64,000 nucleotides of DNA from Tropicibacter sp. Alg240-R139. GTDB taxonomy: Bacteria; Pseudomonadota; Alphaproteobacteria; Rhodobacterales; Rhodobacteraceae. The translations under genes were made by a program, and so were the position numbers. The notes beneath the pieces were generated by a model. That model did not search any database. It had not been told where the DNA came from and saw nothing but the letters and a program-made list of their open reading frames with translations. Below, one piece after another: positions 45,239 through 53,186 of the stretch. The DNA lies in assembly GCF_900537075.1 (NCBI RefSeq), contig NZ_UNRA01000003.1, positions 287,082 to 351,081 of the forward strand. The letters run 5' to 3'. Each line of letters opens with the position of its first letter. The stretch's first letter is position 1.

Positions 45239-45691
45239 TTACCTGCGGGCCGCTCTCAATTCGCGTTCCAGGGCATCCAGAAAGCGCGAGCGGTCCGCTT
45301 TGGTGAACCCTTTGCCACTGCCGCCCGCACCCAGGGGGTTGGCAGCGCGCAAATCGGCCATCAGGTCACGCATCGCAAGCTGCTGTCCGATATTGGCCTG
45401 GGTAAAGGCCTCGCCATTGTGGCGCAGCACACGCGCGCCCGCTTCGATGCATTTGGCGGCTAGGGGAATGTCGCCGGTTACTACCACATCGCCAGGACCG
45501 CATCGGTCCGCGATCCACATGTCTGCAACATCTGCCCCCTCGGCCACGATGATCGTTTCGACCAGCGGGTTGGGGGATGGTCGCAACCCACCGTTTGAAA
45601 CGACATACATTTGAACCCTGTGCCGGGTTGCGACCTTTTCCGCCTCAGCTTTGACCGGGCAGGCGTCGGCATCAATGTAAAGCGCGGTCAC
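45239..45691 (-). CDS. YaiI/YqxD family protein (DUF188)
   Basis: A 150-residue protein with the DUF188 signature: [18 protein letters not shown] at the N-terminus and [19 protein letters not shown] in the middle, resembling PIN-like nucleases with conserved Asp residues. The start is GTG 45691, which overlaps the sthA stop by 4 bases (GTGA). The C-terminus is basic. The family is widespread but of unproven function. Confidence 0.93.
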   Translation of the reverse strand: MTALYIDADACPVKAEAEKVATRHRVQMYVVSNGGLRPSPNPLVETIIVAEGADVADMWIADRCGPGDVVVTGDIPLAAKCIEAGARVLRHNGEAFTQANIGQQLAMRDLMADLRAANPLGAGGSGKGFTKADRSRFLDALERELRAARR

Positions 45692-47139
45692 GGTTCTGCT
45701 TTCCCGCCTTTGGCTTTGGATGAGCGCTTGACCTTGAACTCTTCTGGAATGGGCATCCGATTGAAGGCATCAAGCCCTGCGACCTTATATGCTTCGGCCA
45801 AAGTCGGATAATTGAAGGTGTTCTGGACAAAATAATCCACCGTCCCCTTCAGGTTCATCACCGCCTGCCCGATATGGATCAGCTCAGTTGCGCCTTCGCC
45901 GACGATCTGAACCCCAAGTACCCGGCGCGTCTTTAGGCTCAGGAGCATTTTTAGCATCCCGTGTTCCAGGCCCATGATATGGCCGCGCGAAGTTTCACGG
46001 AACCGTCCCACGCCGACCTCATAGGGAATACCGCGCTCTTTCAACTCTTCCTCGGACATGCCGCAAGTGGACATTTCCGGTACTGAATAAATACCGTACG
46101 GATACCAGGGGCTTTCCGGCAAAGTGGGGGTTTCCAACGCATGACAGGCTGCCACGCGTCCTTGTTGCAACGAGGTCGAGGCCAGCGACGGGTGCCCGAT
46201 CACATCGCCGGTGGCATAGATATGCGGCACGGTGGTTTGATAGCTCTTGCGATCCACCTCTATCCGGCCGCGGTGGTCGGTTTCCAACCTAATGGCGTCC
46301 AGGTTCAGCGCATCCGTTGCCCCCATGCGACCTGCGGCAAAGAGCAACATTTCGCCGCGCACATGGCGCCCGTTTTCCAAGCTCACCTCAACATGGGTTC
46401 CTGCATCTTCGATCTTCTCCACGGATGATCCAAGGCGCAGGTCGACACCGTTTTCCCGGATCTGATGGGTGAATTCATGGATCAGCGTCCTGTCGATGAA
46501 ATCCAGGAAACTGTCGCGTGGCTCGATCAGGGTCACACGGACGTCCAGGGCCGAGAACATGGTAGCATATTCCACACCGATCACACCTGCGCCGATCACC
46601 ACCAAAGAGCGCGGGATTTCTTCCATTTCAAGGAAGTGATCGCCATCAACCACAGTCTTGCCGTTGAACGGCACATAGTCGGGCCGGTAAGTTTTGGTCC
46701 CGGTGGCAATAAGGAACTTGGCCGCTGTCAGACGTGTGGTTTCACCCGCTTCGGTGGCCACCTCGACCTCATTCGGGCCGATGAATTTCGCCCGCCCGTT
46801 CAGCGTGTCCACGTGGTTTCGGTTGAATTGATGTTCTAGCACATCGACCTCGTGATCGAGGGTCATGTGCAGGCGTGCCTTTAGATCCTCGGCGTGGATC
46901 TCGTCTTTGACACGGTACGAGCGGCCATAAAAACTGCGCTCGCGCCAGCCTGACAGGTTCAACACCGTTTCGCGCAAGGTCTTGGATGGGATAGTGCCGG
47001 TGTGAACTGATACGCCACCCAGCCGGTCCTTGCGGTCGATCACCAACACCCGGCGTTTCAGTTTGCCCGCCTGGATCGCAGCGGCCCTACCCGAGGGGCC
47101 GGACCCTATGATGATCAGATCATAGTCGAAACCGCTCAC
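45688..47139 (-). CDS. sthA: Si-specific NAD(P)+ transhydrogenase
   Basis: A 483-residue soluble flavoprotein that moves reducing equivalents between NADPH and NAD+. It has the FAD motif [16 protein letters not shown], a second Rossmann motif [19 protein letters not shown] and the C-terminal dimerisation domain. Where related disulphide reductases carry the redox CxxxxC, this protein reads [13 protein letters not shown] without the first Cys, which is typical of SthA. It is translationally coupled to the DUF188 gene downstream and lies 3 bases after the end of fghA. Confidence 0.95.
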   Translation of the reverse strand: MSGFDYDLIIIGSGPSGRAAAIQAGKLKRRVLVIDRKDRLGGVSVHTGTIPSKTLRETVLNLSGWRERSFYGRSYRVKDEIHAEDLKARLHMTLDHEVDVLEHQFNRNHVDTLNGRAKFIGPNEVEVATEAGETTRLTAAKFLIATGTKTYRPDYVPFNGKTVVDGDHFLEMEEIPRSLVVIGAGVIGVEYATMFSALDVRVTLIEPRDSFLDFIDRTLIHEFTHQIRENGVDLRLGSSVEKIEDAGTHVEVSLENGRHVRGEMLLFAAGRMGATDALNLDAIRLETDHRGRIEVDRKSYQTTVPHIYATGDVIGHPSLASTSLQQGRVAACHALETPTLPESPWYPYGIYSVPEMSTCGMSEEELKERGIPYEVGVGRFRETSRGHIMGLEHGMLKMLLSLKTRRVLGVQIVGEGATELIHIGQAVMNLKGTVDYFVQNTFNYPTLAEAYKVAGLDAFNRMPIPEEFKVKRSSKAKGGKAEP

Positions 47140-47142
47140 GGA

Positions 47143-47976
47143 TCAGGCCCCGTACAACGCTTCGGCATGGAAGGTCACGTGATCCTCCATGAAGGTCGAG
47201 ACAAAGAAATAGCTGTGGTCATAACCCGGTTGCAAACGCACGATTGACTGCTGTCGGCGGGCTGCAATTGCGGTCGACAATGCCTCGGGGCGCAGCAGGT
47301 CAATAAACTGGTCACTGGCGCCCGTGTCGATCAGGATTGGCCCGTCAAAGCCGGTCTTGGCCATCATCAGCGAGGCGTCATGTTTGGCCCAGTTGGCCTC
47401 GTCATCACCTAGATAGGCTGACAGCTGCTTGCGACCCCAATCCGCGCCCGTGGGGTTAGAGATCGGCGCAAAGGCCGACACTGACCGGAAGCGACCCGGC
47501 AGGTTCATCGCCAGCGTCAGCGCGCCATGGCCACCCATGGAATGGCCTGTGATCGACTGGCGGTCAGGGTCGATGGGGAAGTTTTCAGTGATTAGTGCAG
47601 GCAGTTCTTCGGCGATGTAGTTCCACATGTTGAAATGAGGGGCCCAAGGTTCTTGCGTGGCGTTGACGTAGAATCCTGCGCCTTGTCCAAGGTCATAGTC
47701 GTCGTGATCGGCCACACCTTCGCCGCGCGGCGAAGTGTCGGGGAACACAAGCGCAATACCATGTTCGGCGGCCCAAGCCTGTGCACCGGCTTTGGTCATG
47801 GCGTTTTCGTGGGTGCAGGTCAGACCTGAAAGATACCACAGCACCGGCACCGGTCCGTCCTTCGCTTCGACCGGCAGGAATAGGCCAAAGGTCATGTCAC
47901 ATTTGCAGGCCTCGGACGCATGGCGGTACACGCCCTGCGTGCCGCCAAAGCAGGTGTTTTCGGAAAGGGTTTCCAT
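47143..47976 (-). CDS. fghA: S-formylglutathione hydrolase
   Basis: A 277-residue esterase that hydrolyses S-formylglutathione to formate and glutathione, the second step of glutathione-dependent formaldehyde oxidation. It has YLSGLTCTHENAMTKAG, the nucleophile motif TGHSMGGHGALTLA, the acid in DTGASDQFID and the His in PGYDHSYFF. The ATG at 47976 (METLSENTCFGG) is supported by an AAAGGA ribosome-binding site and by family length. The first enzyme of the pathway is encoded at 51130-52242. Confidence 0.96.
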   Translation of the reverse strand: METLSENTCFGGTQGVYRHASEACKCDMTFGLFLPVEAKDGPVPVLWYLSGLTCTHENAMTKAGAQAWAAEHGIALVFPDTSPRGEGVADHDDYDLGQGAGFYVNATQEPWAPHFNMWNYIAEELPALITENFPIDPDRQSITGHSMGGHGALTLAMNLPGRFRSVSAFAPISNPTGADWGRKQLSAYLGDDEANWAKHDASLMMAKTGFDGPILIDTGASDQFIDLLRPEALSTAIAARRQQSIVRLQPGYDHSYFFVSTFMEDHVTFHAEALYGA

Positions 47977-48069
47977 TGGTGCGGTCCTTTGCATTGTCGG
48001 TTGTCCCATCGCTAACGGGCGATGACGATTGCGTCCAGTGGGCGATACGGGATTTTGTTCAAGCTTACC

Positions 48070-48999
48070 TTATGGCGTGCCCAGCCAGGCTATGAAGAGC
48101 GGCACGGAGAGGATGCTGAGCGACGTTGACACCAAAATAGCGGCAGAGGCCCGGTGCGGGGCGACGCCATAATGTGCTGCTAGCATATAAACGTTTCCGG
48201 CCACCGGCAGGGCAGCTGCTGCGATGGTCACAGACATCGAAAACGGTGAGGTCGGGAACAGAAAGAAGAGAGAGAGCGCAACGAGGACCGGATGGATCGC
48301 CAGCTTGCAAAAGCTGAGCCAACCGGCGATGTGAATGCGCTCGGCTGATTTGCTGGCCAGAGATGCACCGATGGCAAAGAGGGCACCTGGGGTGGCGGCC
48401 CCGCCGAGAATGACCAGAAAGTCGTTTAACGGTGCAGGGATTGGAACGCGAAACGCTGACCAAAGCAGGCCCGCCGTGATCGAGACGATCATGGGATTGC
48501 GAAGAAGCCCGGCACCGATCAAGCGGAAGGTGTTGAATGTAAGCCGTCCGTCGCGTCCTCCATTGATCAGAATGACGATCAACGAGGAAAACACGACCAA
48601 ATCGACTGACAGCACCAGCATGACAGGGCCGATCGCTGCTTCTCCAAACAAAACAGCGAGCATCGGTAGGCCTAGAAAGCCCACGTTGCCAATGGCAGCA
48701 CACTGCGCTTCGACTGCGCCAGTGGGGATGTCGAGACCGCGCAGATAGGCCACAAGGGTCGCAATGGCGTAGACGCCAAGCGTGCCGACCAAATAGCCGG
48801 CGATCAATTGTGCGTCGAAGATGTCGGAGAAGGGCAAATTGGCAGCAAAGCGGAATAGCATCGCTGAGAGCGCGAAGAAGAAGACAAATTTGGTAAGATA
48901 AGCTGTGGCATCTTCGGTGAAAAACCGCGTGCGCCCAGCCCAGTAACCCAGGCCGATGATGACAAAGAAGGGAAGAGTGCGCAGAAAAATTTCACCCAT
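48070..48999 (-). CDS. AEC family transporter (auxin efflux carrier fold)
   Basis: A 309-residue membrane protein with about ten helices and the AEC family layout: an N-terminal FFVIIGLGYWAGR, the helix-5 region AQCAAIGNVGFLGLPML, and a C-terminal half with GGAATPGALFAIGASLA. Relatives include malonate and malate permeases (MdcF) and poorly defined carriers. It lies between fghA and the repeat next to mbfA. Substrate unknown. Confidence 0.92.
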   Translation of the reverse strand: MGEIFLRTLPFFVIIGLGYWAGRTRFFTEDATAYLTKFVFFFALSAMLFRFAANLPFSDIFDAQLIAGYLVGTLGVYAIATLVAYLRGLDIPTGAVEAQCAAIGNVGFLGLPMLAVLFGEAAIGPVMLVLSVDLVVFSSLIVILINGGRDGRLTFNTFRLIGAGLLRNPMIVSITAGLLWSAFRVPIPAPLNDFLVILGGAATPGALFAIGASLASKSAERIHIAGWLSFCKLAIHPVLVALSLFFLFPTSPFSMSVTIAAAALPVAGNVYMLAAHYGVAPHRASAAILVSTSLSILSVPLFIAWLGTP

Positions 49000-49053
49000 T
49001 GGCCAGTGCTAGCGGGTTTTGGGGAAATTGCAATGTCGAGACGAAGAAGGGGG

Positions 49054-49183
49054 GCTCCCGCCCGTCGTCGATGTTTCTGGCGAAACACCTCCTCCCGTTG
49101 GGCCGGGCACTGCGCTTTGCGCAGTGCCCGGCCCAAAGCCGCAAGCGGGGTCGACTCAGTCGGGGTCGCTCGGGTGGGGGAGC
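49054..49183. repeat. Palindromic intergenic repeat, copy 2
   Basis: It is nearly identical to copy 1 (6548-6679) over the first ~90 bases, with the central stem GGGCCGGGCACTGCGC at 49100-49115, loop TTT, and its complement at 49119-49134. The loop differs from copy 1 (TTT versus AAA), i.e. the loop is inverted relative to the flanks. The right end (CGGGTGGGGGAGC) lies one base from the mbfA stop codon. Confidence 0.85.
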
Positions 49184-49184
49184 G

Positions 49185-50159
49185 TTACCCGCTGCCAATC
49201 AAAATGCCTGCGCCCAGGACAAGTGCACCGCCAAGAACCACCTGAAACGCGGCGCGAAAGAAAGGCGTTTCCATGTATTTGTTCTGAATCCAGGCAATGG
49301 CCCAAAGTTCAACAAAGACGATGAGAAATGCCAAGGTGGTTGCAGTCCAGAACTCGGGGATCAAATAGGGCAGAGCATGCCCCAGCCCGCCCACGGTGGT
49401 CATTACACCCGAAGCAAGCCCACGTTTGATCGGCGAGCCCCGGCCCGACAATTCCCCATCATCCGATGCGGCTTCGGTGAAGCCCATCGAGATGCCAGCC
49501 CCGACCGAAGCCGCCACGCCGACCAGAAACGTTGTCCAAGTGTCTTGAGTCGCAAAGGCCGTGGCAAAGATCGGAGCGAGGGTGGAAACCGACCCATCCA
49601 TCAATCCGGCCAAGCCCGGTTGAACCCATGTCAGAATAAACTGCCGTTGCGCCTGGCTTTCTTCACCCGCTCGACTGTCGTCATCCAGCAGGACATTTTC
49701 CAAGTCGCTTGCCGTTTTTTGATGCTGCGATTCGGCTGCCGCCAGATCACCTAGCAACTTGCGGGTTGCGCTGTCCTGCGTTCGCGCTGCAGCCGTTAGG
49801 TAAAACTTCTCCGCCGCGGCCTCCATCGCGGCCGCTTCGGCCCTGATCTTTTCGACGCTCATGTTTTCGATCAACCAAACCGGTCGCCTTGCGTAGGCAC
49901 CTGCCACATGCTCGCGCCGGATCAACGGGATGACCGTGCCAAATCGCCGCTCGTGCAGCGCGATAAGCGCGGCGCGGTGCTCGTCCTCCTCCTGGGCCAT
50001 GCCATCGAACATCTTGGCCGTAGCCGCGAAATCCGCGCGCAGGGTTTCGGCATATCCGCGATAGATGCGGGCATCGTCCTCTTCCGAGGATATCGCCAGG
50101 GCGATAATCTCTTGTTCGGTCAGATCGCTGAACCGTTTTCGATTGGCGAAAAAGCGCAT
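49185..50159 (-). CDS. mbfA: Membrane-bound ferritin MbfA (ferritin-like domain + VIT1)
   Basis: A 324-residue protein. Residues ~1-160 are a ferritin-like (erythrin/rubrerythrin-type) di-iron domain with the EEDDARIYRGYAE and MAQEEDEHRAALIALHE segments and a second Glu/His set near ESQHQK. Residues ~175-324 are a VIT1/CCC1 iron-transporter domain (PGLAGLMDGSVSTLAPIFA, SVGAGISMGFTEAASDDGEL) with several helices. MbfA exports iron in rhizobia and is repressed by Irr. An Irr-like box lies just upstream, which supports both the name and the regulation. Confidence 0.94.
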   Translation of the reverse strand: MRFFANRKRFSDLTEQEIIALAISSEEDDARIYRGYAETLRADFAATAKMFDGMAQEEDEHRAALIALHERRFGTVIPLIRREHVAGAYARRPVWLIENMSVEKIRAEAAAMEAAAEKFYLTAAARTQDSATRKLLGDLAAAESQHQKTASDLENVLLDDDSRAGEESQAQRQFILTWVQPGLAGLMDGSVSTLAPIFATAFATQDTWTTFLVGVAASVGAGISMGFTEAASDDGELSGRGSPIKRGLASGVMTTVGGLGHALPYLIPEFWTATTLAFLIVFVELWAIAWIQNKYMETPFFRAAFQVVLGGALVLGAGILIGSG

Positions 50160-50173
50160 GATACATCCATAAC

Positions 50174-50188
50174 TTAGAATAATTCTAA
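50174..50188. promoter_or_regulatory. Irr-type iron control element upstream of mbfA
   Basis: The inverted repeat TTAGAAT-A-ATTCTAA, 15 bases before the mbfA start, matches the rhizobial/rhodobacterial ICE box pattern (TTTAGAA...TTCTAAA). Irr repression of mbfA is known in other alphaproteobacteria; here it is inferred from the site. Confidence 0.75.
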
Positions 50189-50206
50189 ACTACGCACAGA
50201 GCCGTG

Positions 50207-50240
50207 AGTTTCAACCCCTGCAGTTCGAATCGTTGAAACT
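50207..50240. promoter_or_regulatory. Inverted repeat between mbfA and the TetR gene (possible operator)
   Basis: A perfect 9-bp inverted repeat, AGTTTCAAC ... GTTGAAACT, with a 16-base spacer. The right arm overlaps a possible -35 (TTGAAA at 50233), with TATAAA at 50254 as a weak -10. The position fits autoregulation by the TetR protein encoded just downstream, though a wide spacer is unusual for TetR operators. Confidence 0.45.
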
Positions 50241-50288
50241 GAACTGAACGGTTTATAAATAGGGGCAGCTATGATCACAGGAGCCTCC

Positions 50289-50906
50289 ATGACCCAAGCT
50301 GCCACAATTCTGCGTACCGGCCGCAAATTTGACCAGGTGTTGCGTGGCGCGCGCGAAGTATTCATGGCCGACGGTTTTGAAGGGGCCAGTGTGGACGAGA
50401 TCGCCCGTGTTGCAGGTGTCTCGAAGGCGACTCTCTATAGCTATTTCCCTGATAAACGCCTGCTGTTCATGGAGGTCGCGCAGACCGAATGTACGCTGAT
50501 GTCGGAAAAGATCATGTCGATGATCGACGAAAGCCTGCCGGCGCGTGACGTTCTGATGCTGACGGCGGTGCAAGTCATTACCTTTCTGACGTCAGAGTTC
50601 GCCCAGCAGGTGTTCCGTATCTGCGTTGCTGAACGAGACCGTTTTCCCGAGCTGGGCCGCGCATTTTATGCCGCAGGCCCCGAAAACGGACGCGAACGGA
50701 TCAGCGAATACTTGGAAAAGGCCGTCGCAGCCGGAGAGTTGAAGATCGTCAACATCCCAATGGCGGCCGAGCAGTTTTCGGAACTGTGTAAGGTCAAACT
50801 TTGGACCCGAGCAGTCTTTGGCATCCAGGACCAATTTACCGAGGCCGAAATTCGCGATGTGGCTGGTCATGCAGTCGACATGTTCCTGGCGCGCTACGGG
50901 GCGTGA
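50289..50906 (+). CDS. TetR/AcrR family transcriptional regulator
   Basis: A ~205-residue regulator. The N-terminal helix-turn-helix reads FDQVLRGAREVFMADGFEGA then VDEIARVAGVSKATLYSYF, a standard TetR DNA-binding domain; the C-terminal ligand domain (SEFAQQVFRICVAERDRFPE) resembles the AcrR C-terminal family that senses small molecules. The ATG at 50289 has an AGGAG ribosome-binding site; an in-frame ATG at 50271 is the alternative. No efflux pump lies next to it, so its target is not evident. Confidence 0.92.
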   Translation: MTQAATILRTGRKFDQVLRGAREVFMADGFEGASVDEIARVAGVSKATLYSYFPDKRLLFMEVAQTECTLMSEKIMSMIDESLPARDVLMLTAVQVITFLTSEFAQQVFRICVAERDRFPELGRAFYAAGPENGRERISEYLEKAVAAGELKIVNIPMAAEQFSELCKVKLWTRAVFGIQDQFTEAEIRDVAGHAVDMFLARYGA

Positions 50907-51075
50907 TTAGCGGTGGCCGCTATTCGGGCAGCTTCTCAGGATGGTGCCTACCTAGTGGAAACCGCCTACCATGTGGTGCTGAATATTGTTGACGGTAAGT
51001 GTCGATGTTCTGGGAACAGACTGGAAAAGAGTGTCATGATGCTGGGGGGCGGCTAGGTTCCAACCACTGACTAAA

Positions 51076-51105
51076 AAAGGGAGGCCCGACAGTGAGCCTC
51101 CCTTT
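51076..51105 (-). terminator. Rho-independent terminator after the class III alcohol dehydrogenase
   Basis: A 10-bp perfect stem, AAAGGGAGGC / GCCTCCCTTT, with a 10-base loop; on the minus strand it is followed by further T residues. It ends the gene at 51130. The rest of the stretch 50907-51129 shows nothing recognisable. Confidence 0.8.
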
Positions 51106-51129
51106 GGATAGGTTTTCTGCGTCAGTAGA

Positions 51130-52242
51130 TTAGTACAGAACCACCGACCGGATCGACTCACCCGCGTGCATCAGGTCAAAACCTTTGTTGATGTCATCCA
51201 GACCCATGGTGTGGGTGATCATCGGGTCGATTTCGATTTTGCCTTCCATGTACCAATCAACGATTTTGGGTACATCAGTCCGGCCGCGTGCTCCGCCAAA
51301 GGCAGTGCCGCGCCACGAACGCCCGGTGACCAACTGGAACGGACGGGTCGAGATTTCGGCACCAGCAGGCGCCACGCCGATGATGATCGATTCACCCCAG
51401 CCCTTGTGCGCCGCTTCCAACGCTGTGCGCATCACGCCCACATTGCCGGTTGCGTCGAATGTATAATCCGCGCCGCCCTTGGTCAGGTTGACAAGATAGG
51501 GCACCAGATCGCCTTCGATCTCGGACGGATTGACGAAATCGGTCATGCCGAAACGGGTGGCCATCTCTACCTTGGCGGGGTTCAGGTCAACGCCAACGAT
51601 CTGGTCAGCACCTGCCAAACGCAGACCCTGGATCACGTTCAGGCCAATGCCGCCAAGGCCGAACACGATGGCGCGGCTGCCGATTTCGACCTTGGCGGTG
51701 TTGATGACCGCGCCGATGCCGGTGGTCACGCCACAACCGATGTAGCAGATTTTGTCGAACGGTGCGTCTTCACGCACTTTGGCCAACGCGATCTCGGGCA
51801 GAACCGTGTGGTTCGAGAAGGTCGAGCAACCCATGTAGTGTAGGATCGGATCGCCATCCAGTGTCGTAAACCGCGAGGTGCCATCGGGCATCAGGCCCTG
51901 GCCTTGGGTTTCGCGGATCGCCTGGCACAGGTTGGTCTTGCCGCTCAGGCAGTATTCGCACTCGCGGCATTCCGGCGTGTAAAGCGGGATCACGTGATCG
52001 CCGGGCTTCAGCGAGGTGACGCCCGGGCCGACCTCGACCACAACGCCTGCGCCTTCGTGGCCCAGGATCGCCGGGAACAGGCCTTCGGGATCAGCACCCG
52101 ATAGAGTGAACTCGTCGGTGTGGCAAATGCCGGTGGCTTTCATCTCGACCAGAACCTCACCGACGCGGGGGCCGTCCAGGTTCACGTCCATGATCTCAAG
52201 CGGTTTTCCAGCCTGAACGGCGACGGCAGCGCGGGTACGCAT
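51130..52242 (-). CDS. adhI: S-(hydroxymethyl)glutathione dehydrogenase / class III alcohol dehydrogenase
   Basis: A 370-residue zinc enzyme that oxidises S-hydroxymethylglutathione to S-formylglutathione, the first step of glutathione-dependent formaldehyde removal. It has the catalytic-zinc motifs [10 protein letters not shown] and [13 protein letters not shown], the structural zinc cluster [15 protein letters not shown] and the NAD motif [13 protein letters not shown]. The start at 52242 ([16 protein letters not shown]) has a GGGAGAT ribosome-binding site. The next enzyme, FghA, is encoded ~3 kb away on the same strand rather than adjacent. Confidence 0.96.
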   Translation of the reverse strand: MRTRAAVAVQAGKPLEIMDVNLDGPRVGEVLVEMKATGICHTDEFTLSGADPEGLFPAILGHEGAGVVVEVGPGVTSLKPGDHVIPLYTPECRECEYCLSGKTNLCQAIRETQGQGLMPDGTSRFTTLDGDPILHYMGCSTFSNHTVLPEIALAKVREDAPFDKICYIGCGVTTGIGAVINTAKVEIGSRAIVFGLGGIGLNVIQGLRLAGADQIVGVDLNPAKVEMATRFGMTDFVNPSEIEGDLVPYLVNLTKGGADYTFDATGNVGVMRTALEAAHKGWGESIIIGVAPAGAEISTRPFQLVTGRSWRGTAFGGARGRTDVPKIVDWYMEGKIEIDPMITHTMGLDDINKGFDLMHAGESIRSVVLY

Positions 52243-52371
52243 TCTACAAATCTCCCTGATGGTTTTCCAATGACCCTGCGTTAAACTGCGGGTGTTTTCA
52301 ACTGTCGTTTCGTGCCAAGGTTTGAGACGAAAGAACCTAACATTACCGACATTTATATAATGGGAGCGCCA

Positions 52372-52659
52372 ATGAAACGCATTTTGTTTGCCTGTATTCT
52401 GGTCTCGGCCTGTGGTCCAACCGAAGTTCCGGATGACGTGGGGGTAACCGGGGATGCCCCAGCGATCGATCTGGCCATGTGCAAGATGCAGGATTTGGCT
52501 GATCGGGTGGGGCAACCGGTTGATGATGTTCGTGCGCTCTTGCCCGAAGGGACGCGGGTGCAGTCGCCTAACAGCGTTGTCACGCAGGATTACCGACCCA
52601 CGCGCGCCAATGTTTTCGTCAATGAGGCAGGGATCATCACCCGGATCGCCTGCGGTTAG
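52372..52659 (+). CDS. I78 family peptidase inhibitor, lipoprotein
   Basis: A 95-residue protein. A short signal peptide ends in a lipobox (ILVSAC), so it is likely lipid-anchored. The mature part has the I78 inhibitor pattern: C...[17 protein letters not shown], then [20 protein letters not shown] and ITRIACG, with two Cys residues able to pair. I78 proteins inhibit serine proteases. The ATG at 52372 follows GGGAG. Its stop overlaps that of the convergent cytochrome gene by 4 bases. Confidence 0.85.
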   Translation: MKRILFACILVSACGPTEVPDDVGVTGDAPAIDLAMCKMQDLADRVGQPVDDVRALLPEGTRVQSPNSVVTQDYRPTRANVFVNEAGIITRIACG

Positions 52660-53108
52660 GGCCTTTTGCGAAACGTTTGATGACAGGACAGGCAGGCGTT
52701 GATCATTGGTGGCAATGTCTGTCTGAGTGTCACCACGTTTCGGGTGCTTAACCCTTTAGAGGCTGCGCGCGCGGTCTTGGATTGGGCTTTGAAGTCTGCC
52801 CATTGGGTCCAGATGTGCTGTCGTGCGCGGGATGCTGGATCGTATGGGTTTCGGCGAAATTTGCTCGCAATTTTGCCGGTGTTCCGCATCAACGCGCGCC
52901 GGGCCGCATTGGCCCGTTTTCGATTGAACATTTCGCGACCCGAAGCCATTGCGCCCAGAACTTCCAACGCCAGTTTTGAGCTGCGCATCAGGTTAACCCG
53001 TTCGATCACACGGGGATGCTGCATCACGATGGTGTCCCCGATGGTGGCTGACCCCACCCCCAACAACGCAACAATTGCTACGATCAGTGTTGTGTAACGT
53101 CTCAGCAT
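52656..53108 (-). CDS. Class II (c'-type) cytochrome c
   Basis: A 150-residue periplasmic haem protein: signal peptide ([15 protein letters not shown]), a four-helix-bundle body ([35 protein letters not shown]) and the single haem-binding motif CLSCH at the very C-terminus, as in cytochromes c' and c556. The start at 53108 (MLRRYTT) is preferred; the open frame continues further upstream without family-like sequence. Its promoter region is shared with imuB and includes a LexA box. Role (electron carrier or NO binding) is not determined. Confidence 0.9.
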   Translation of the reverse strand: MLRRYTTLIVAIVALLGVGSATIGDTIVMQHPRVIERVNLMRSSKLALEVLGAMASGREMFNRKRANAARRALMRNTGKIASKFRRNPYDPASRARQHIWTQWADFKAQSKTARAASKGLSTRNVVTLRQTLPPMINACLSCHQTFRKRP

Positions 53109-53139
53109 GACTCGACTCGAGATGTGATTCCAGAATATA

Positions 53140-53154
53140 GAACAAAAAGAGAAC
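53140..53154. promoter_or_regulatory. LexA box upstream of imuB
   Basis: GAAC-AAAAAGA-GAAC, an exact match to the alphaproteobacterial LexA operator GAAC-N7-GAAC, 32 bases before the imuB ATG and 31 bases upstream of the divergent cytochrome start. Confidence 0.85.
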
Positions 53155-53186
53155 AAATAGCTGCCTGCCTCGTTGTCACCTGTCCC

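Noticed and set aside
50221-50235. GTTCGAATC, resembling a tRNA T-loop
   Set aside because: No acceptor, D-arm or anticodon stem can be built around it; it lies in the mbfA-tetR promoter region.
50952-51161. Minus-strand open frame between the TetR gene and adhI
   Set aside because: It overlaps the adhI terminator and 3' end, and shows no family-like sequence.
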